Position numbers and translations under genes: made by a program
The notes under the pieces: generated by a model
The model's input: only the letters and a program-made list of their open reading frames with translations
What the model was told of the DNA's origin: nothing
Databases searched by the model: none
In this document: positions 1 through 10,771 of the stretch, in pieces
How positions within the stretch are numbered: position 1 is the first letter of the stretch
How the letters are laid out: the number at the start of each line of letters is the position of its first letter
Assembly (NCBI GenBank): GCA_963669155.1
Contig: OZ022581.1
Span: 21,530,225-21,594,224, forward strand
Source of the DNA: Arbacia lixula
Taxonomy: Eukaryota > Echinodermata > Echinoidea > Arbacioida > Arbaciidae
DNA: 64,000 nt
Reading direction: 5' to 3'

Positions 1-80
1 GTGTTGGTGGTATCTTGTTTCGTGTTGTATCAGTGTTCATCTAAGTACTCTTTTTTTGTCTCTATACGTCCTACTTTTTT
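1..80. other. Window edge, nothing recognised
   Basis: T-rich sequence ahead of the repeat array. No coding signal or repeat was recognised. Confidence 0.3.
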
Positions 81-109
81 GTCTCGCCCACCGGAGGTGA
101 AGGCGAGAC
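81..109. repeat. Short hairpin GTCTCGCC/GGCGAGAC
   Basis: An 8-bp perfect inverted repeat (81-88 against 102-109) encloses 13 nt. It is followed by a GTCC-rich run at 127-156 that leads into the 157-bp tandem repeat. It may mark the edge of the repeat element; no function is claimed. Confidence 0.5.
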
Positions 110-159
110 TAAGGGATCCAAATGGCGTCCGTCCGTCCGTCGTCCGTCGTCCGTCACAA

Positions 160-1100
160 ATGTTAAAGTTTACCTGCAAGACTCTCTTATGATCCATAAC
201 TTGGCAACTGTTACAGCAATGGCAGCCACACTTGGTTGATAGAAGCACTAGGGGTATCTTCATGTTATGGTGTTGTCAGAGGTCATGTGATGATGTCAAA
301 GGTCATTTGAGGTCATATATTAAAGAGTATGTGCAAGACTCTCTTTTTCTATGTTAAAGTTTACCTGCAAGACTCTTTTGACATGTTATGGTACCGTTGG
401 AGGTCACAGGATAAGGTCAAAGGTCATTTGAGGTCATATGTTAAAGTTTACCTGCAAGACTCTCTTTTGACAAATAACTTCACATGGGTTGCTTGGATTA
501 CAACCTAACTTGGGTCATAGATGCTCTGGGGGTACCTTCATGTTATGGTGCCGTTGGAGGTCACAGGATAAGGTCAAAGGTCATTTGAGGTCATACGTTA
601 AAAGTTTACCTGCAAGACTCTCTTTTGACAAATAACTTCACATAGGTTGCTTGGATTACAACCTAACTTCGGTCATAGATGCACTGGGGGTACCTTCATG
701 TTATGGTGCTGTTGGAGGTCACAGGATAAGGTCAAAGGTCATTTGAGGTCATACGTTAAAGTTTACCTGCAAGACTCTCTTTTGACAAATAACTTCACAT
801 AGGTTGCTTGGATTACAACCTAACTTGGGTCATAGATGCACTGGGGGTACCTTCATGTTTTGGTACCGTTGGAGGTCACAGGATAAGGTCAAAGGTCATT
901 TGAGGTCATACGTTAAAGTTTACTTGCAAGACTCTCTTATCACTCATAACTCATCACATGTTGCTACAATGGCAATCAAACTTGGATGATGGATGCACTG
1001 GGGGCACCTGCATGTTATTGTGCTGTAAGAGGTCACAGGATAAGGTCAAGGGTCATTTGAGGTCATACATTAAAGTTTACTTGCAAGACTCTTGGTGAAG
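160..1100 (+). repeat. 157-bp tandem repeat with AGGTCA half-sites
   Basis: About six head-to-tail units. The core phrase starts at 401, 558, 716, 873 and 1030 (spacing 157-158), and a contracted, diverged unit starts near 280. Each full unit reads AGGTCA, 7 nt, AGGTCA, 1 nt, AGGTCA, 4 nt, AGGTCA, followed by a less conserved stretch ending in a TACCTGCAAGACTCTC phrase. The half-sites are the best conserved part. The sub-motifs match the classical DR1 and DR4 nuclear-receptor layouts. Whether they are bound is unknown; tandem amplification alone could explain the array. Confidence 0.9.
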
Positions 1101-2361
1101 GCTTCCTGACTTGTGCACAGAATTGTGTGAGCATGTGTGAGCGTTACTGATGTAGATTTAGGCAAACATTACTCATGCACATTTATGCAAATTTATTCAA
1201 AGTCACTATTTTGCACCTGATTTTGATGTTCATATACAATATCAATGCCCTAATATTACTCATATCTGTTCAAAATTGTTGCTTTTAAACTCTCTCTAAT
1301 CATTCACTTTTCCCCTGACAGGTTATCAAGTCTCCAAAAAAATTATTCTACTTTGTTCACTTTGTATGCATGCCTCATTACAATCATAATGTTCAGCATT
1401 ATTCATGTCTGTTGACAAACTTTCTTATATAAACGTATCAATTTTAGAAACTTTATTCCATGTTCAGTTTTCAACTGCAGCACTAATTTTAACCTTTTTA
1501 CATTTCTATGCCCCCTCAGAGACAAAGTTTACTTCGCCTCTATTGTGCAACTGATTATCATCCTGTTTTGTCTTTGTCTAATCTAATAGAACTTGGTGGA
1601 GGATTTTTATTCCATCTCAAAGAAGGGGGAAGGTGGGGGAGGGGGAGTAGATAGAGGAAGTAGCATTGCGTGAAATAGCCCTTCTCATTTATGGAATGTT
1701 ACATTCTATGGCAGATATTTCACAATCAGCCAGGGATACAATTCTTTTGCGTAGCAACGGAGATCGCGATATTTCTGGTTATTTTCGCAAGTGGGCGAGA
1801 CACAATATTGCTAATGCCTTGTTTTATCTGCAGATTATCTGATATTATTTGCACCCTCTCATATCCTCTGCAAGAACTTTGTGGTCCCACCCATTCATTG
1901 TCGTGTCAGCCCATGCAGGGAGGGTGTGAAGGTCGAGAGGGGGGAGGAGGAAGGGTTTGGATGAGCACATGCTCCATCTGACAAAGCTTTGTAGGCTTTG
2001 TGGCCAATGGCTCTCCAAACATCCTGCATCCTACAATGTTTGTGAATATTTTTGTTTTGATTAGTCAGTTTGTTTCAGTTCAGGATGATCAGTTTGCAAT
2101 TCCATCCCAAACAATTTTTGAAGGTTTGCTATACTGCCATGAAATCCCCCCCCCCCCCCCCACCCCAAAAAAAAAAAAAATAAATAAATAAAATAAAATA
2201 AAATAAAAAAATAAGTGGGAACCAACTCAAACCTGGGCACAATACAAGATAACCAAAATTGTACAGTTTGTATAAATTTTAAAAAAAATGTCAGTTGGGG
2301 ACGTCCACTAAAGAAAAAAAGCCCAGGTCGTCCCAAAGTAGATTACTCCCTCCGTGCCACC
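1101..2361. other. Intergenic, no gene recognised
   Basis: AT-rich sequence with no convincing coding signal. It contains G/A-rich runs near 1620-1660 and 1930-1960, and a C-tract joined to an A-tract at about 2147-2180, resembling the tail of an old insertion. The short open frames here lack codon structure. Confidence 0.4.
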
Positions 2362-2838
2362 ATGGATTCCCTGAAATGAAGTTCAAGGTTGGCTGACATC
2401 AACATTGAGGATTCCTTCAAGGAAAGGTTTGGGGTGGAAAATGACAGCCAGTTTTCTTGTCGAGTGTGCGAGAGTGTCCTTGTTTGTCCTGTGTCAACAC
2501 CTTATGAACATTTATTTTGCATGTCTTGTGTAGAGAACTTGTTTATGTGTGATCTTAATGTTCATATTTGGTGCCCCATCTGCCAATCACAAATACGTTT
2601 CTAGTCCCTCACTGCAGCACCCTCATACTTCCATAACATTCTCAAAGAAACCATTGTACATGTACATGAATCATGTAAGCAATGTAAAATGAATCTCACA
2701 TATCACAGAGCAATACATCACAGCCATCCCAGCACTTCCACATCAACAGTCACCCATGATCAAATCTATCACAAACGTATCATCAAGCTCAACATCACAC
2801 ATCTCACCCCACAACAATGGTCATACTACAGGAAAAGT
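2362..2838 (+). pseudogene. Decayed RING plus zinc-finger protein, RAG1-N-like
   Basis: One frame runs from an ATG in an ideal Kozak context (gccaccATGG at 2362) to a stop at 2836, interrupted by a TGA at 2377 and a TAG at 2602. It encodes a RING-like pattern: CRVC, then PVST, then EHLFCMSC, then WCPIC. After the TAG the same frame encodes a C-x2-C...H-x3-H finger (SCKQC...HHSH). This order and spacing recall the RING and first finger of RAG1 and of N-RAG-TP-type mobile elements. The third RING zinc ligand is Tyr (tat) where Cys is expected. Together with the two stops this indicates a dead copy. An unrelated RING protein is possible; the RAG1 link is by eye. Confidence 0.55.
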
Positions 2839-3086
2839 TGAATTCAGGAAATGACAGTGCCACTGCTGTATACAGAACAAGAGGACAAGTTGCACATTTT
2901 TGAACGTACATGTATTTTGTTTCAATATTCAAGTAGTCTTCAAAAGTACAATTTTTGAAGCATAATTGTACACAATTATCAACTCTTCACAAGAAAAGGA
3001 CCTTAAAGATTACAACACAGTGAAACCCCTTGATAATGAGCTGTTATAATAAAGTACTTGATAATGCAAGGTTATTTCACCGGTCC
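2839..3086. other. Spacer, nothing recognised
   Basis: AT-rich sequence between the RING pseudogene and the LINE target site. It could be the 3' part of the element that carried the RING frame. Confidence 0.3.
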
Positions 3087-3424
3087 AGGTTTCATGTAAA
3101 TGACACTTCTATAAGTACCTTAGATGGCACAGTTCTCGAAGTGAAGAATAACTTCAAATATCTGGGATCCTGGATCGCCTCGACAGACCAGGACATCAGA
3201 ATCAGACGTGCCCTTGCATGGAATGCCTTGCATAGTATGAGAAATGTTTGGAAGTCCCAAATTAAAGATGACATAAAATACCGGCTTTTTGTTGCAACAG
3301 TTGAATCTGTCCTGCTCTATGGAGCAGAGACATGGACACTCACAGCCCAACAAGAGAAAGCACTGGATGGAGTGTACACACATATGCTTAGGATAGCTCT
3401 TAACAGCCAAACGGCAGGCACCGG

Positions 3425-4405
3425 AAAATACGCTCATTTTATTTTCAGCGAGGTAGTCGTGACCTTCACTTGACCTCTCGAACCGCGGAAAACGTCTCCT
3501 TTTCAAACTGCGATATCTTCATGAATATATCATATTTTCGTGCGCTTTCTTTTGTAACTGTATGTTGGAGGTCGACATTTACCAAGGGTGAAAAAACATT
3601 TCATTGAAACAGGCAGACAAATATTGCAAATTCGAGATAAATATGTGGTTCTAATACAAATTAAAAAAAATAAAATAAACTCTATATTCCAATGTCAATC
3701 GCTTTTGAGCCCTAAACATTTAGAGATCATCTGAAGCGGAATTTATTGTACTTTATGGAGATACCATTATTTTTCAACCTCCCCCCATAGAAGGGTCAGC
3801 ATCCATCAAAACATCAACCATGTTCAAATCCAAAATGAGCGAGATATGACGAAGTTGTGAACGATCCTAACCAGCCAATCATAGTCCACGATAATAACGA
3901 AATTCTACCGGCGATCCAAGGCGATCCAATCATAGTCCGCGGACTATGATTGACTGGTTAGGATCGCTCACAACTTCGTCATATCTCGCTCATTCTGGAT
4001 TTGAACATGGTTGATATTTTGCTGGATCCTGACCCTTCTATGGGGGGGAGGTTGAAAAATAATGGTATCTCCATAAAGTACAATAAATTCCGCTTCAGAT
4101 GATCTCTAAATATTAGGGGCTCAAAAGCGATTGACATTGAAATATAGAGTTTATTTTCATTTTTTAAATTTTTATTAGAACCACATTATTTATCTCGAAT
4201 TTTCAATATTTTTCTGCCTGTTTCAATGAAATGTTTTTTCACCCTTAGTAAATGTCGACCTCCAACATACAGTTACTAAAGAAAGTGTACAAAAATATGA
4301 TATATTCATGGAGATATCGCAGTTTGAAAAGGAGACCTTTTTCGCGGTTCGAGAGGTAAAGTGAAGGTCACGACTACCGAGCTGAAAATAAAATCGTGTG
4401 TTTTC
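3425..4405. repeat. Large internal inverted repeat
   Basis: Sequence at about 3425-3880 returns in reverse complement at about 3960-4400, separated by a short centre that includes a perfect local palindrome (ccgcgg, about 3937-3942). The arms include a phrase about clearing a TTTCAATGAAATG run and a GAAGGGTCAGCATCC phrase. Arms of about 450 bp with few differences could form a long hairpin. Confidence 0.8.
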
Positions 4406-4424
4406 TGCTGCCTGCGGACGAATA

Positions 4425-4815
4425 TCGGTTGCGAAGTCCGTATGATTTCTGAAAATTCGCGTCACTTTGAAGACGAATAGCTCAAATGTTTTATTTTGAG
4501 CCCAAACAAAACTGGAATCAAATTCTCCGCTGGAGTACCGGCTTTCCAGAGCTGTAACTGGTATTGCCGTTCAATTTGTAGAAGGGTCAGGATCCAGCAA
4601 AGTCTGGGAGCTTACGTATATATCGGTTGCGAAGTCCGTACGATTTCTGAAATCTCGCGTCACTTTGAAGACGAATAGCTCAAATGTTTTATTTTTGAGC
4701 CCAAACAATATTGGAATCAGAATCTCCGCTGCAGTATTGGCTTTTTAGAGCCGTAACTTTCGTTGCCGTACAATCCATAGAAGGGTCAGCATCCAGCAAG
4801 GTCTGAGAGCTTACA
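4425..4815. repeat. Two-copy direct repeat of about 195 bp
   Basis: The block starting TATCGGTTGCGAAGTCCGTA at about 4424 is repeated from about 4620. Both copies include GAAGACGAATAGCTCAAATG and a GAAGGGTCAG(G/C)ATCCAGCAA phrase. The second phrase also occurs in the inverted-repeat arms, so this element was built by internal duplication. Confidence 0.75.
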
Positions 4816-5461
4816 TATTTAAAAAAAAAATTGAGGCCTGTTTTTGAAGGCAAATAACATAAAAACTCCTTTGCGGATTTCGATAAGAACTAAAAATATT
4901 TATTAAGAAACATATAATCTCAATCCCTGTCTAAAAAAATCCTGATCAGTATGCTTACAGAAGACCCCAGCAAAAGATCTCGCGAGCATGTCAAATTCCT
5001 TCATAATCTACGTGCAGCAAAATCTGCGCGTGAGATTTCGCGAGACGAAAAATAAAACGCTCACGATTTCTATAGAATGAGCGAGCGCTGCCGATTGACT
5101 GTTAATGTGTCTTGGTGTGACTTCATACGAAATGTCAATTTATATGGTGGTCTACCAAAAGTATCTATCAAAGTGCGTAAGAGGAGAATGAAAATAGCGG
5201 GACACTGTGTGAGACACCCTGAACTATCTGCTAATCCCCTCACACTCTGGGAGCCTAAACAGGGTACTGCAAGAAGAGGGAGAAGTCGGGCCACTTACAT
5301 TAGCGTACTAAAGAATGACACTGGCCTTGATAGCGTTAGTGAGCTCAGGACAGCTATGATGGATAGACAGGTCTGGAGGTGCAACTATGTTCATGGAACC
5401 CAAGATGGCATAGGCTGAAGCCTATGCATGCCCTCGAATTAGTAGTAGTAGGTTTCATGTA

Positions 5462-6480
5462 CTTTAAATGAGTCGTTGGCCCTGAAACAAGATCACTGAT
5501 TCACAAAGTCAATTCAGTGGGTCCATTGTGCTCGTTGTTAGGTTTCACTGTGCATGACAGCAAAGAAATTGTAATCATACTACATGTACATAATTTGACT
5601 TCATTTCATGAAGAACAAAAATGATCTGTCAACATTTAAATAATCAAATTCCATGTCCACATGAATACTTTCCAACACCTTCCTGTTATATTTTATACAT
5701 GTATAATGGGATTTCCCTGTTTAATCTTGAAGGTACGCTTGAGTCTTGTTATTTCCCGGAAAACATTTGTGAGGGTTTTGGTTTGTTTTGATTCAATTTA
5801 AAAGTGTAGCTTCTACAGTGTGAAATTTGTTCTCAAATTAATTGTTATACACCGTACATGTCTCAGGTACAAGATACATTTTTTTGTCATCCTTCAAATA
5901 TCTATAAAATGCCTACACATTTACAAAAATAAACTTAGGAACCTTTTAAATAATTGTTGTTCTCTCTACAGATATCGAATCATTATTTCAACAGAACACT
6001 ACATTGAACCTTGGAAAGAATTCATGGAAACTTGCTTTATGGAACATTGATCGACACTGAGTACAAGAATAAAGAACAACAAGATGACAGACGTATCATC
6101 AAAGAACTGACTCCGCATTGATTTATTAGATTACATCTACATTTCTGTTAAACAACAAAGAACCAAACGGTAAGGATCGTGCGAATATCGTCCTATGTAT
6201 GATGTATCTAATGTCGATTTTCAAGTACTGCGCCCTACGCATGTGGCTGTGATGTGAACGAGTGCCGCTGGATAAGCAAAGACCGTGTCGTGACGAATGC
6301 TCTATCATACATTGAACTTACTTCAGCTCAACATTATACATAACTTAGAACACTCACGATATGGATATTGGATGGATTAATGATCTCTAGTCTTAACCAG
6401 TATGACTAGTAGGAGCCAAGAATAAAGAAAGACATGGATGGAATTCTAACGCTAGAGCAGAAGAATCAGCAAAGATAAAG
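5462..6480. other. Spacer, no gene recognised
   Basis: AT-rich sequence with scattered short frames. Its last 60 nt could be the leader of the gag-like fragment that follows. No LTR or primer-binding site was identified with confidence. Confidence 0.3.
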
Positions 6481-7480
6481 ATGGCTGATAATCCTAACAA
6501 AGAAACTGAAGTTACTCCGGTAACCCCCACCCATTCCCAAGCTTGATGCTGAAGGCTCTTCTACTGATGCAGTTGATGGAAACGATAAAGACAATGATCA
6601 AACATCAGGTCAGTTTGGAGACAGTTCCTCTTCCTCACCTTCAATTACAGACAGCATAAAATCAAGAGAACTGGAGTTAAAGGTGAAATTGCTGACATTG
6701 GAAAAGACAAATACATGTAAATTGGAAGAAAGGAAAATGTCTCTACAAAGACAATTAGAGTTAGAAGAGGCAGAGGAGGAGACTCAGAGAGCACAAGAGA
6801 AAGCAAACAGATTTAGGAGACGACAGCAGCTGCTAGAAACGGAACGTCAGATAAAACACAATTGAAGACAGAGTTAGAGTTCATAACCAATTCTAAGATA
6901 TCAAACGATGGTTATAATGTACCTAAAAATGAGAAAGAATTGGTACAAGGTCGACCGGCACAGCAAGATGCAGTTCCCAAAGAGGTGCCAAGCGAAATAT
7001 ATGTGGAAACTGATGTTCAAAAGGTAGTGCCTCCCTCAAAAGAATGTGAAAGGATGGTTCCAGAGCCACAGCCTATAAGAGAAGATTATCAACATGAACA
7101 TTATGATCGGTACGAATGGGATTGCTACCATGAACAACCGGGCTCTTCCATCTCACACCATTCAAGGGTGATCCGCTACAGTTTCTCACATTTCAGCGCA
7201 ATTTCAAGTATGCTGTTGAGGAGAAGACCACAGACCCAGTAAGAAGGCTCGAACTCCTTCTCAAATTCATGAGAGGAGAGGCCCACGAACTCGTAAAGGA
7301 ATGCCCACATATCAGGCCCCCAACGCTGGCCTATTCAACAGCCACCCAGATGCTAGAAGAGAACTATGGGCACACCGTAAGCATTACTAATGCTTATTTA
7401 GCGAAAGCGAAGGGATGGGAAATTTTGAAGCCAAGGGATCCTCAAAACCTTATTAGATTACATCGACAGTTTTGTTTTAA
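6481..7480 (+). pseudogene. BEL/Pao-like gag fragment (DUF1759-type), frameshifted
   Basis: Begins at an ATG (6481) and needs frame changes near 6530, 6860 and 7150, so it is a broken copy. The first part is acidic and Ser-rich, followed by a strongly charged coiled coil (about 6660-6860, with repeated Glu/Arg/Gln). The last part (about 7160-7470) has the FKGDP start, a KFMRGEA centre and an LEENYG end. These are the signature of the DUF1759 gag domain of BEL/Pao LTR retrotransposons. No protease or reverse transcriptase follows. Described only; no repaired version is given. Confidence 0.65.
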
Positions 7481-7655
7481 TGGCGGATTTTTTCAAACTG
7501 GTGACAGCCCTCTTACTTTGACAGTTGTAATCTTTTTAATTATTTCATAATATGGTGCAAGTTTTGGTTACGTACTTAAAATCAGTTTGAGCAATACTTG
7601 AGCTTACCTTTAAGTATTCTTAACTCATTTTCCTGCCTTTCTTCACATATGAAAA
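7481..7655. other. Spacer, nothing recognised
   Basis: AT-rich, between the gag-like fragment and the first block of the GGDKGG mosaic. Confidence 0.3.
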
Positions 7656-8340
7656 GCCACTTGTGACAAAGCTGGTAACTAAACCATGTGTGAGTTCGGA
7701 AGACAGTTCTCTATCCACCAAGCGCAAAAGGAGCCACCAACTTGCCCATATTAGGGAGGAAATCTCACTCGGAGCAGCTGCACAATGCCAGCATGAGGTC
7801 ACTGTGGCTCAAAGGGAAGGGACGCTGGATGACCAATCTGCAGTCAAGATTGCAGATGTTGACCTGCTGACCATGAGGTCAGTGCTTCACCTCAGCTGGA
7901 AGATGACCAGGAGAGTGGAAACATAAGAATAAATGATCATTGGTAGAAGTATGTAATTCAATATAATTTCATGAAATCATTAAGCAGTTAATAATTTTGT
8001 CATTTTTTATTTCACATTCACACGAAAAGAAAATTTGGAAGAAAGAAGCTGGCATTATAGGGGAAAACCTCCAATTCAACAATGAGGAAAGGAAGGAAAC
8101 AGAAATAATCAAGACACCACTTGTGAGAGTTTCCTCGTTAGAAAGAAAGGTTGTTGTCACAACTCAACGAATATGACAAGTGAGTCACTACCCATCCAAT
8201 GATTTTACTTTGTCACATATAAATCCATAAAACACACATTCTTGGGATAGAAACAATTTAATAAAAAACTATAAATACTTGAAATAACATAAAGAATGTT
8301 ACAATTTCTTTATTTGAAATTTGTCTCTTATCCTCACAGG

Positions 8341-8646
8341 CTCAACTTGCTATCCTTCGATGAATCCGGAGGCGAGGTAGGGATAAAGATGGGAGGGGAC
8401 AAGAGGGGTTTCTCCTTCAAGATGACGATGCAGAGATGCAACGTGTCAAGACCCAACAGTGTCCACAACACTGTTATAGTCATCATCTTCAATGCTGTGG
8501 ACAACATGTTCAACTTGCAGCTGGCAATACAGGAGTTTTCTACCAAGGTACAGTGTAGAACTACTGACAACCAAGACATGGAGATCCTTGAGGCCGAATG
8601 GGTTCCCCTCCAATCCAACAATGAGGAAAGCAAAGAACAGAAATAA
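8341..8646 (+). pseudogene. GGDKGG putative transposase exon, copy 1
   Basis: Follows a good splice acceptor (cttatcctcacag, AG at 8338-8339). The frame reads LNLLSFDESGGEV, then IKMGGDKRGFSFKM, then NAVDNMFNLQLAIQEF, and ends at TAA 8644. The Gly-Gly-Asp followed by FKM, and then a Pro-Asn-Ser and Asn-Leu segment, resembles the region around the first catalytic Asp in DDE-type transposase-like proteins from marine invertebrates and cnidarians. That assignment is from pattern memory and unproven. Copies 2 and 3 repeat the same peptide, so it is repeat-borne rather than a single-copy gene. Confidence 0.45.
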
Positions 8647-8885
8647 TCAAGACACCACTTGAGAGAGTTTCCTCGTTGGAAAGAAAGCTAGGTCATGTCA
8701 CAACTCGAATATGACAAGTGAGTCACTACCCATCCAATGATTTTACTTTGTTGCATATAAATCCATAAAACAAACATTGCTTCTTCGGATAGAAACAATT
8801 TAATAAAAAAAACGATAAATATTTGAAATAACATTAAGAATGTTATAATTTCTTTATTTGAAATTTGTCCTCTTTTCCTCACACG

Positions 8886-9180
8886 CTCAACTTGCTATCC
8901 TTTGATGAAACCGGAGGCGAGGTATGGATAAAGATGGGAGGTGACAAGGGGGGTTTCTCCTTCAAGATGACGATGCAGAGATGCAACGTGTCAAGACCAA
9001 ACAGTGACCAGAACTCTGTTACAGTCATCATCTTCAATGCTGTGGACAACATGTTCAACTTGCAGCTGGCAATACAGGAGTTTTCTACCGAGGTAGAACT
9101 ACTGACAACCAAGATAAGGAAAACCTTGAGGTCGAATGGGTTCCCCTCAAATTGAACAATGAGGAAAGGAAGGAAACAGA
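8886..9180 (+). pseudogene. GGDKGG putative transposase exon, copy 2
   Basis: About 90% like copy 1 by eye (GGDKGGFSFKM retained), but the acceptor is lost because cacag has become cacac at 8881-8885. A 5-nt deletion near 9093 relative to copy 1 removes part of the linker. Probably not spliced. Confidence 0.45.
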
Positions 9181-9257
9181 AATAATCAACACACCACTTG
9201 TGAGAGCTTCCTCGTCGGAAAGAAAGGTCATGTCACAACTCGACGAATATGACAAGT

Positions 9258-9502
9258 GAGGGGGTTCCTCCTTCAAGATGAAGATGCAGATACCGGTATG
9301 CAACATGTCAAGACCCAACAGTGTTCAGAAGACTCTTATAGTCATCATCTTCAATGCTGTGGACAACATGTTCAACTTGCAGCTGGCACTACAGGGGTTT
9401 TCTACCGAGGTAGAACTACTGACAACCAAGACATGGAAAACCTTGAGGCCGAATGGGTTCCCCTCCAATTCAACAATGAGGAAAGGAGATAAACAGAAAT
9501 AA
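9258..9502 (+). pseudogene. GGDKGG exon copy 3, 5' truncated
   Basis: Starts abruptly at the FSFKM part. The join falls at GACAAG (9251-9256), a hexamer found both in block B (tatGACAAGtgag) and just before this point in copy 2 (ggtGACAAGggg). This is consistent with deletion by recombination at a microhomology. The rest parallels copies 1 and 2. Confidence 0.45.
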
Positions 9503-9822
9503 TCAAGACACCATTTTTTATTTCACATTCATGGCGAAAAGAAAATTTGGAAGAAAGAAGCTGCCATCACAGGAGAAAACCTCCAATTCAACAATGAGGA
9601 AAGAAAGGAAACAAATAATCAAGACACCACTTGTGAAAGGTTCCTCGTTGGAAAGAAAGGTCATGTCACAACTCGACGAATATGACAAGTGAGTCACTAC
9701 CCATCCAATGATTTTACTTTGTCACATATAGATCCATAGAGACAGTTCTCTATCCACCAAGCGCAAAAGGAGCCACCAACTTGCCCATATCAGGAAGGAA
9801 ATCTCACTCTGAGCAGCTGCAC

Positions 9823-10771
9823 GGGCCAGTAAAATAATTGGAGAAAGACAGCATCTTAAGAAGGAATGTGAAGACAGAATCGCTAAAAAGACTAATGAAA
9901 TACTAGCCAGTGAGGATCACATTCTAAACGATCATTATACTTTCACGCAATCTGGAAGAAGGAGAGGTCAATGAAATGCTGTACTAAACGTTACCTAGAT
10001 TCCTTTGTTCCCTACACAATCCGTTATACAATACATGTAGTAAACAAAATAGTCCAGCGAGAGTGCAATATAAAAGGGTGAATTGAGGGATGGGTAAAGA
10101 AGGACATGCATGGGGGGGGGGGGGGGGGGGGGGGCAAACGAATAGTTGTTTTGCTGCCTCTGCTGTTCTTGTGTTTTAAATCATTAAGGGTATCCAATCT
10201 ATCGTTACCAGGTTAGCGAATCTGATAATTCTCAGTGTTGTATAATTCATGGTAAAATAATGAGATCATATCACTATCAGTTAAGTTAATGAGGTTCTGA
10301 ATTCATGTAGCCTATACCATTCAAGTCGTATTATCAAATGCAATAAACTTAATGACAATTTGCCCAATAAGTGCAATTTTAATACTACTTCCTTAGTTAT
10401 GCCGAGTTCACCTGGAATATTTGTAATGGTATATCAATGCATTTCAATATTTTATAGGGACCTAATCAATATTTCACTGTACGATAACTATTTAATTCAA
10501 TTGTACATTAATATCACATTATTGCACGATAGTATTTATGATACAACACCAGTTGATTGATGTAAAACCTGTCATTATTTTTCATGTTACGTAAACCCAT
10601 CGGTTTGACTTGAAATTTTTATGTTTAATTTCACTGTTGTAGTACAGTGTATGTATGATGTTGTCAATGTTAGATATTTTTCATCATTTTTTATCATGTG
10701 ATCAAAATGAATTTCCACATATGTACAGTATCATATTATGGACCAAATAAATACAATTTACAATTTACAAT
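9823..10771 (+). mobile_element. LINE 3' end (5' truncated) inserted in the mosaic
   Basis: Begins in the last codons of a reverse-transcriptase ORF: SKIIGERQ, then ILNDHYTFTQSGRRRG, then after a stop/frameshift RYLDSFVPYTIR. These phrases are typical of the extreme C-terminus of CR1-like LINE ORF2. A long untranslated 3' part follows, with a G-tract of about 25 at 10111-10133, ending in AATAAATACAATTTACAATT repeats at 10747-10771. Mosaic sequence resumes directly after it. Confidence 0.7.

Larger units (their letters stand above)
3400..5105. mobile_element. TTAA-flanked nonautonomous element nested in LINE
   Basis: The insertion is bounded by TTAA on both sides (3400-3403 and 5102-5105). 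It has imperfect 14-bp terminal inverted repeats (3404-3417 against 5088-5101; 12 of 14 match). Removing it with one TTAA restores the LINE reading frame exactly, which confirms the boundaries. TTAA duplication is the hallmark of piggyBac-type transposases. No transposase frame is present, so it is nonautonomous. The interior holds a large inverted repeat and a two-copy direct repeat, listed separately. Confidence 0.85.
3087..5461 (+). mobile_element. 5'-truncated LINE with 12-bp target duplication
   Basis: A non-LTR retrotransposon remnant lies between two copies of AGGTTTCATGTA (3087-3098 and 5450-5461). It ends in a TAG-repeat tail (5440-5449), as RTE-like LINEs often do. It retains only the last part of the reverse-transcriptase ORF: an FKYLGS segment, then LLYGAETWTLT, then (after the nested insertion) AGHCVRHPE and WEPKQGTARRGR, ending near 5418. 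These are typical of the C-terminal region of RTE/craniofacial-like LINE polyproteins common in marine invertebrates. The frame is open on both sides of the nested insertion, so the LINE was fairly young when interrupted. Confidence 0.85.
7656..9822 (+). repeat. Shuffled tandem array around a GGDKGG exon
   Basis: At least three kinds of block recur. Block A (a GACAGTTCTCTATCCACCAA phrase) is at 7700-7785 and 9740-9822. Block B (GGAAGAAAGAAGCTG to CACTACCCATCC) is at about 8005-8240, 8640-8780, 9170-9258 and 9505-9740. Block C, the protein-like exon, is at 8341-8640, 8886-9180 and, truncated, 9258-9500. Block C copies 1 and 2 are offset by 545 bp. A further copy of the sequence before block C plus its first 60 nt is at 10770-10948, after the LINE. 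The arrangement is best explained by unequal exchange between copies. Confidence 0.8.

Noticed and set aside
160..1100. CRISPR-like array
   Set aside because: Units are 157 bp with no unique spacers, in an animal genome with introns; it is a minisatellite.
2389..2604. Treating the RING frame as a functional small protein
   Set aside because: It would need a TTG start; the real ATG at 2362 is followed by TGA after five codons, and a zinc ligand is missing.
8334..8633. Minus-strand frames opposite the GGDKGG exon copies
   Set aside because: Mirror frames of the sense peptide; the splice acceptor and repeated peptide are on the plus strand.
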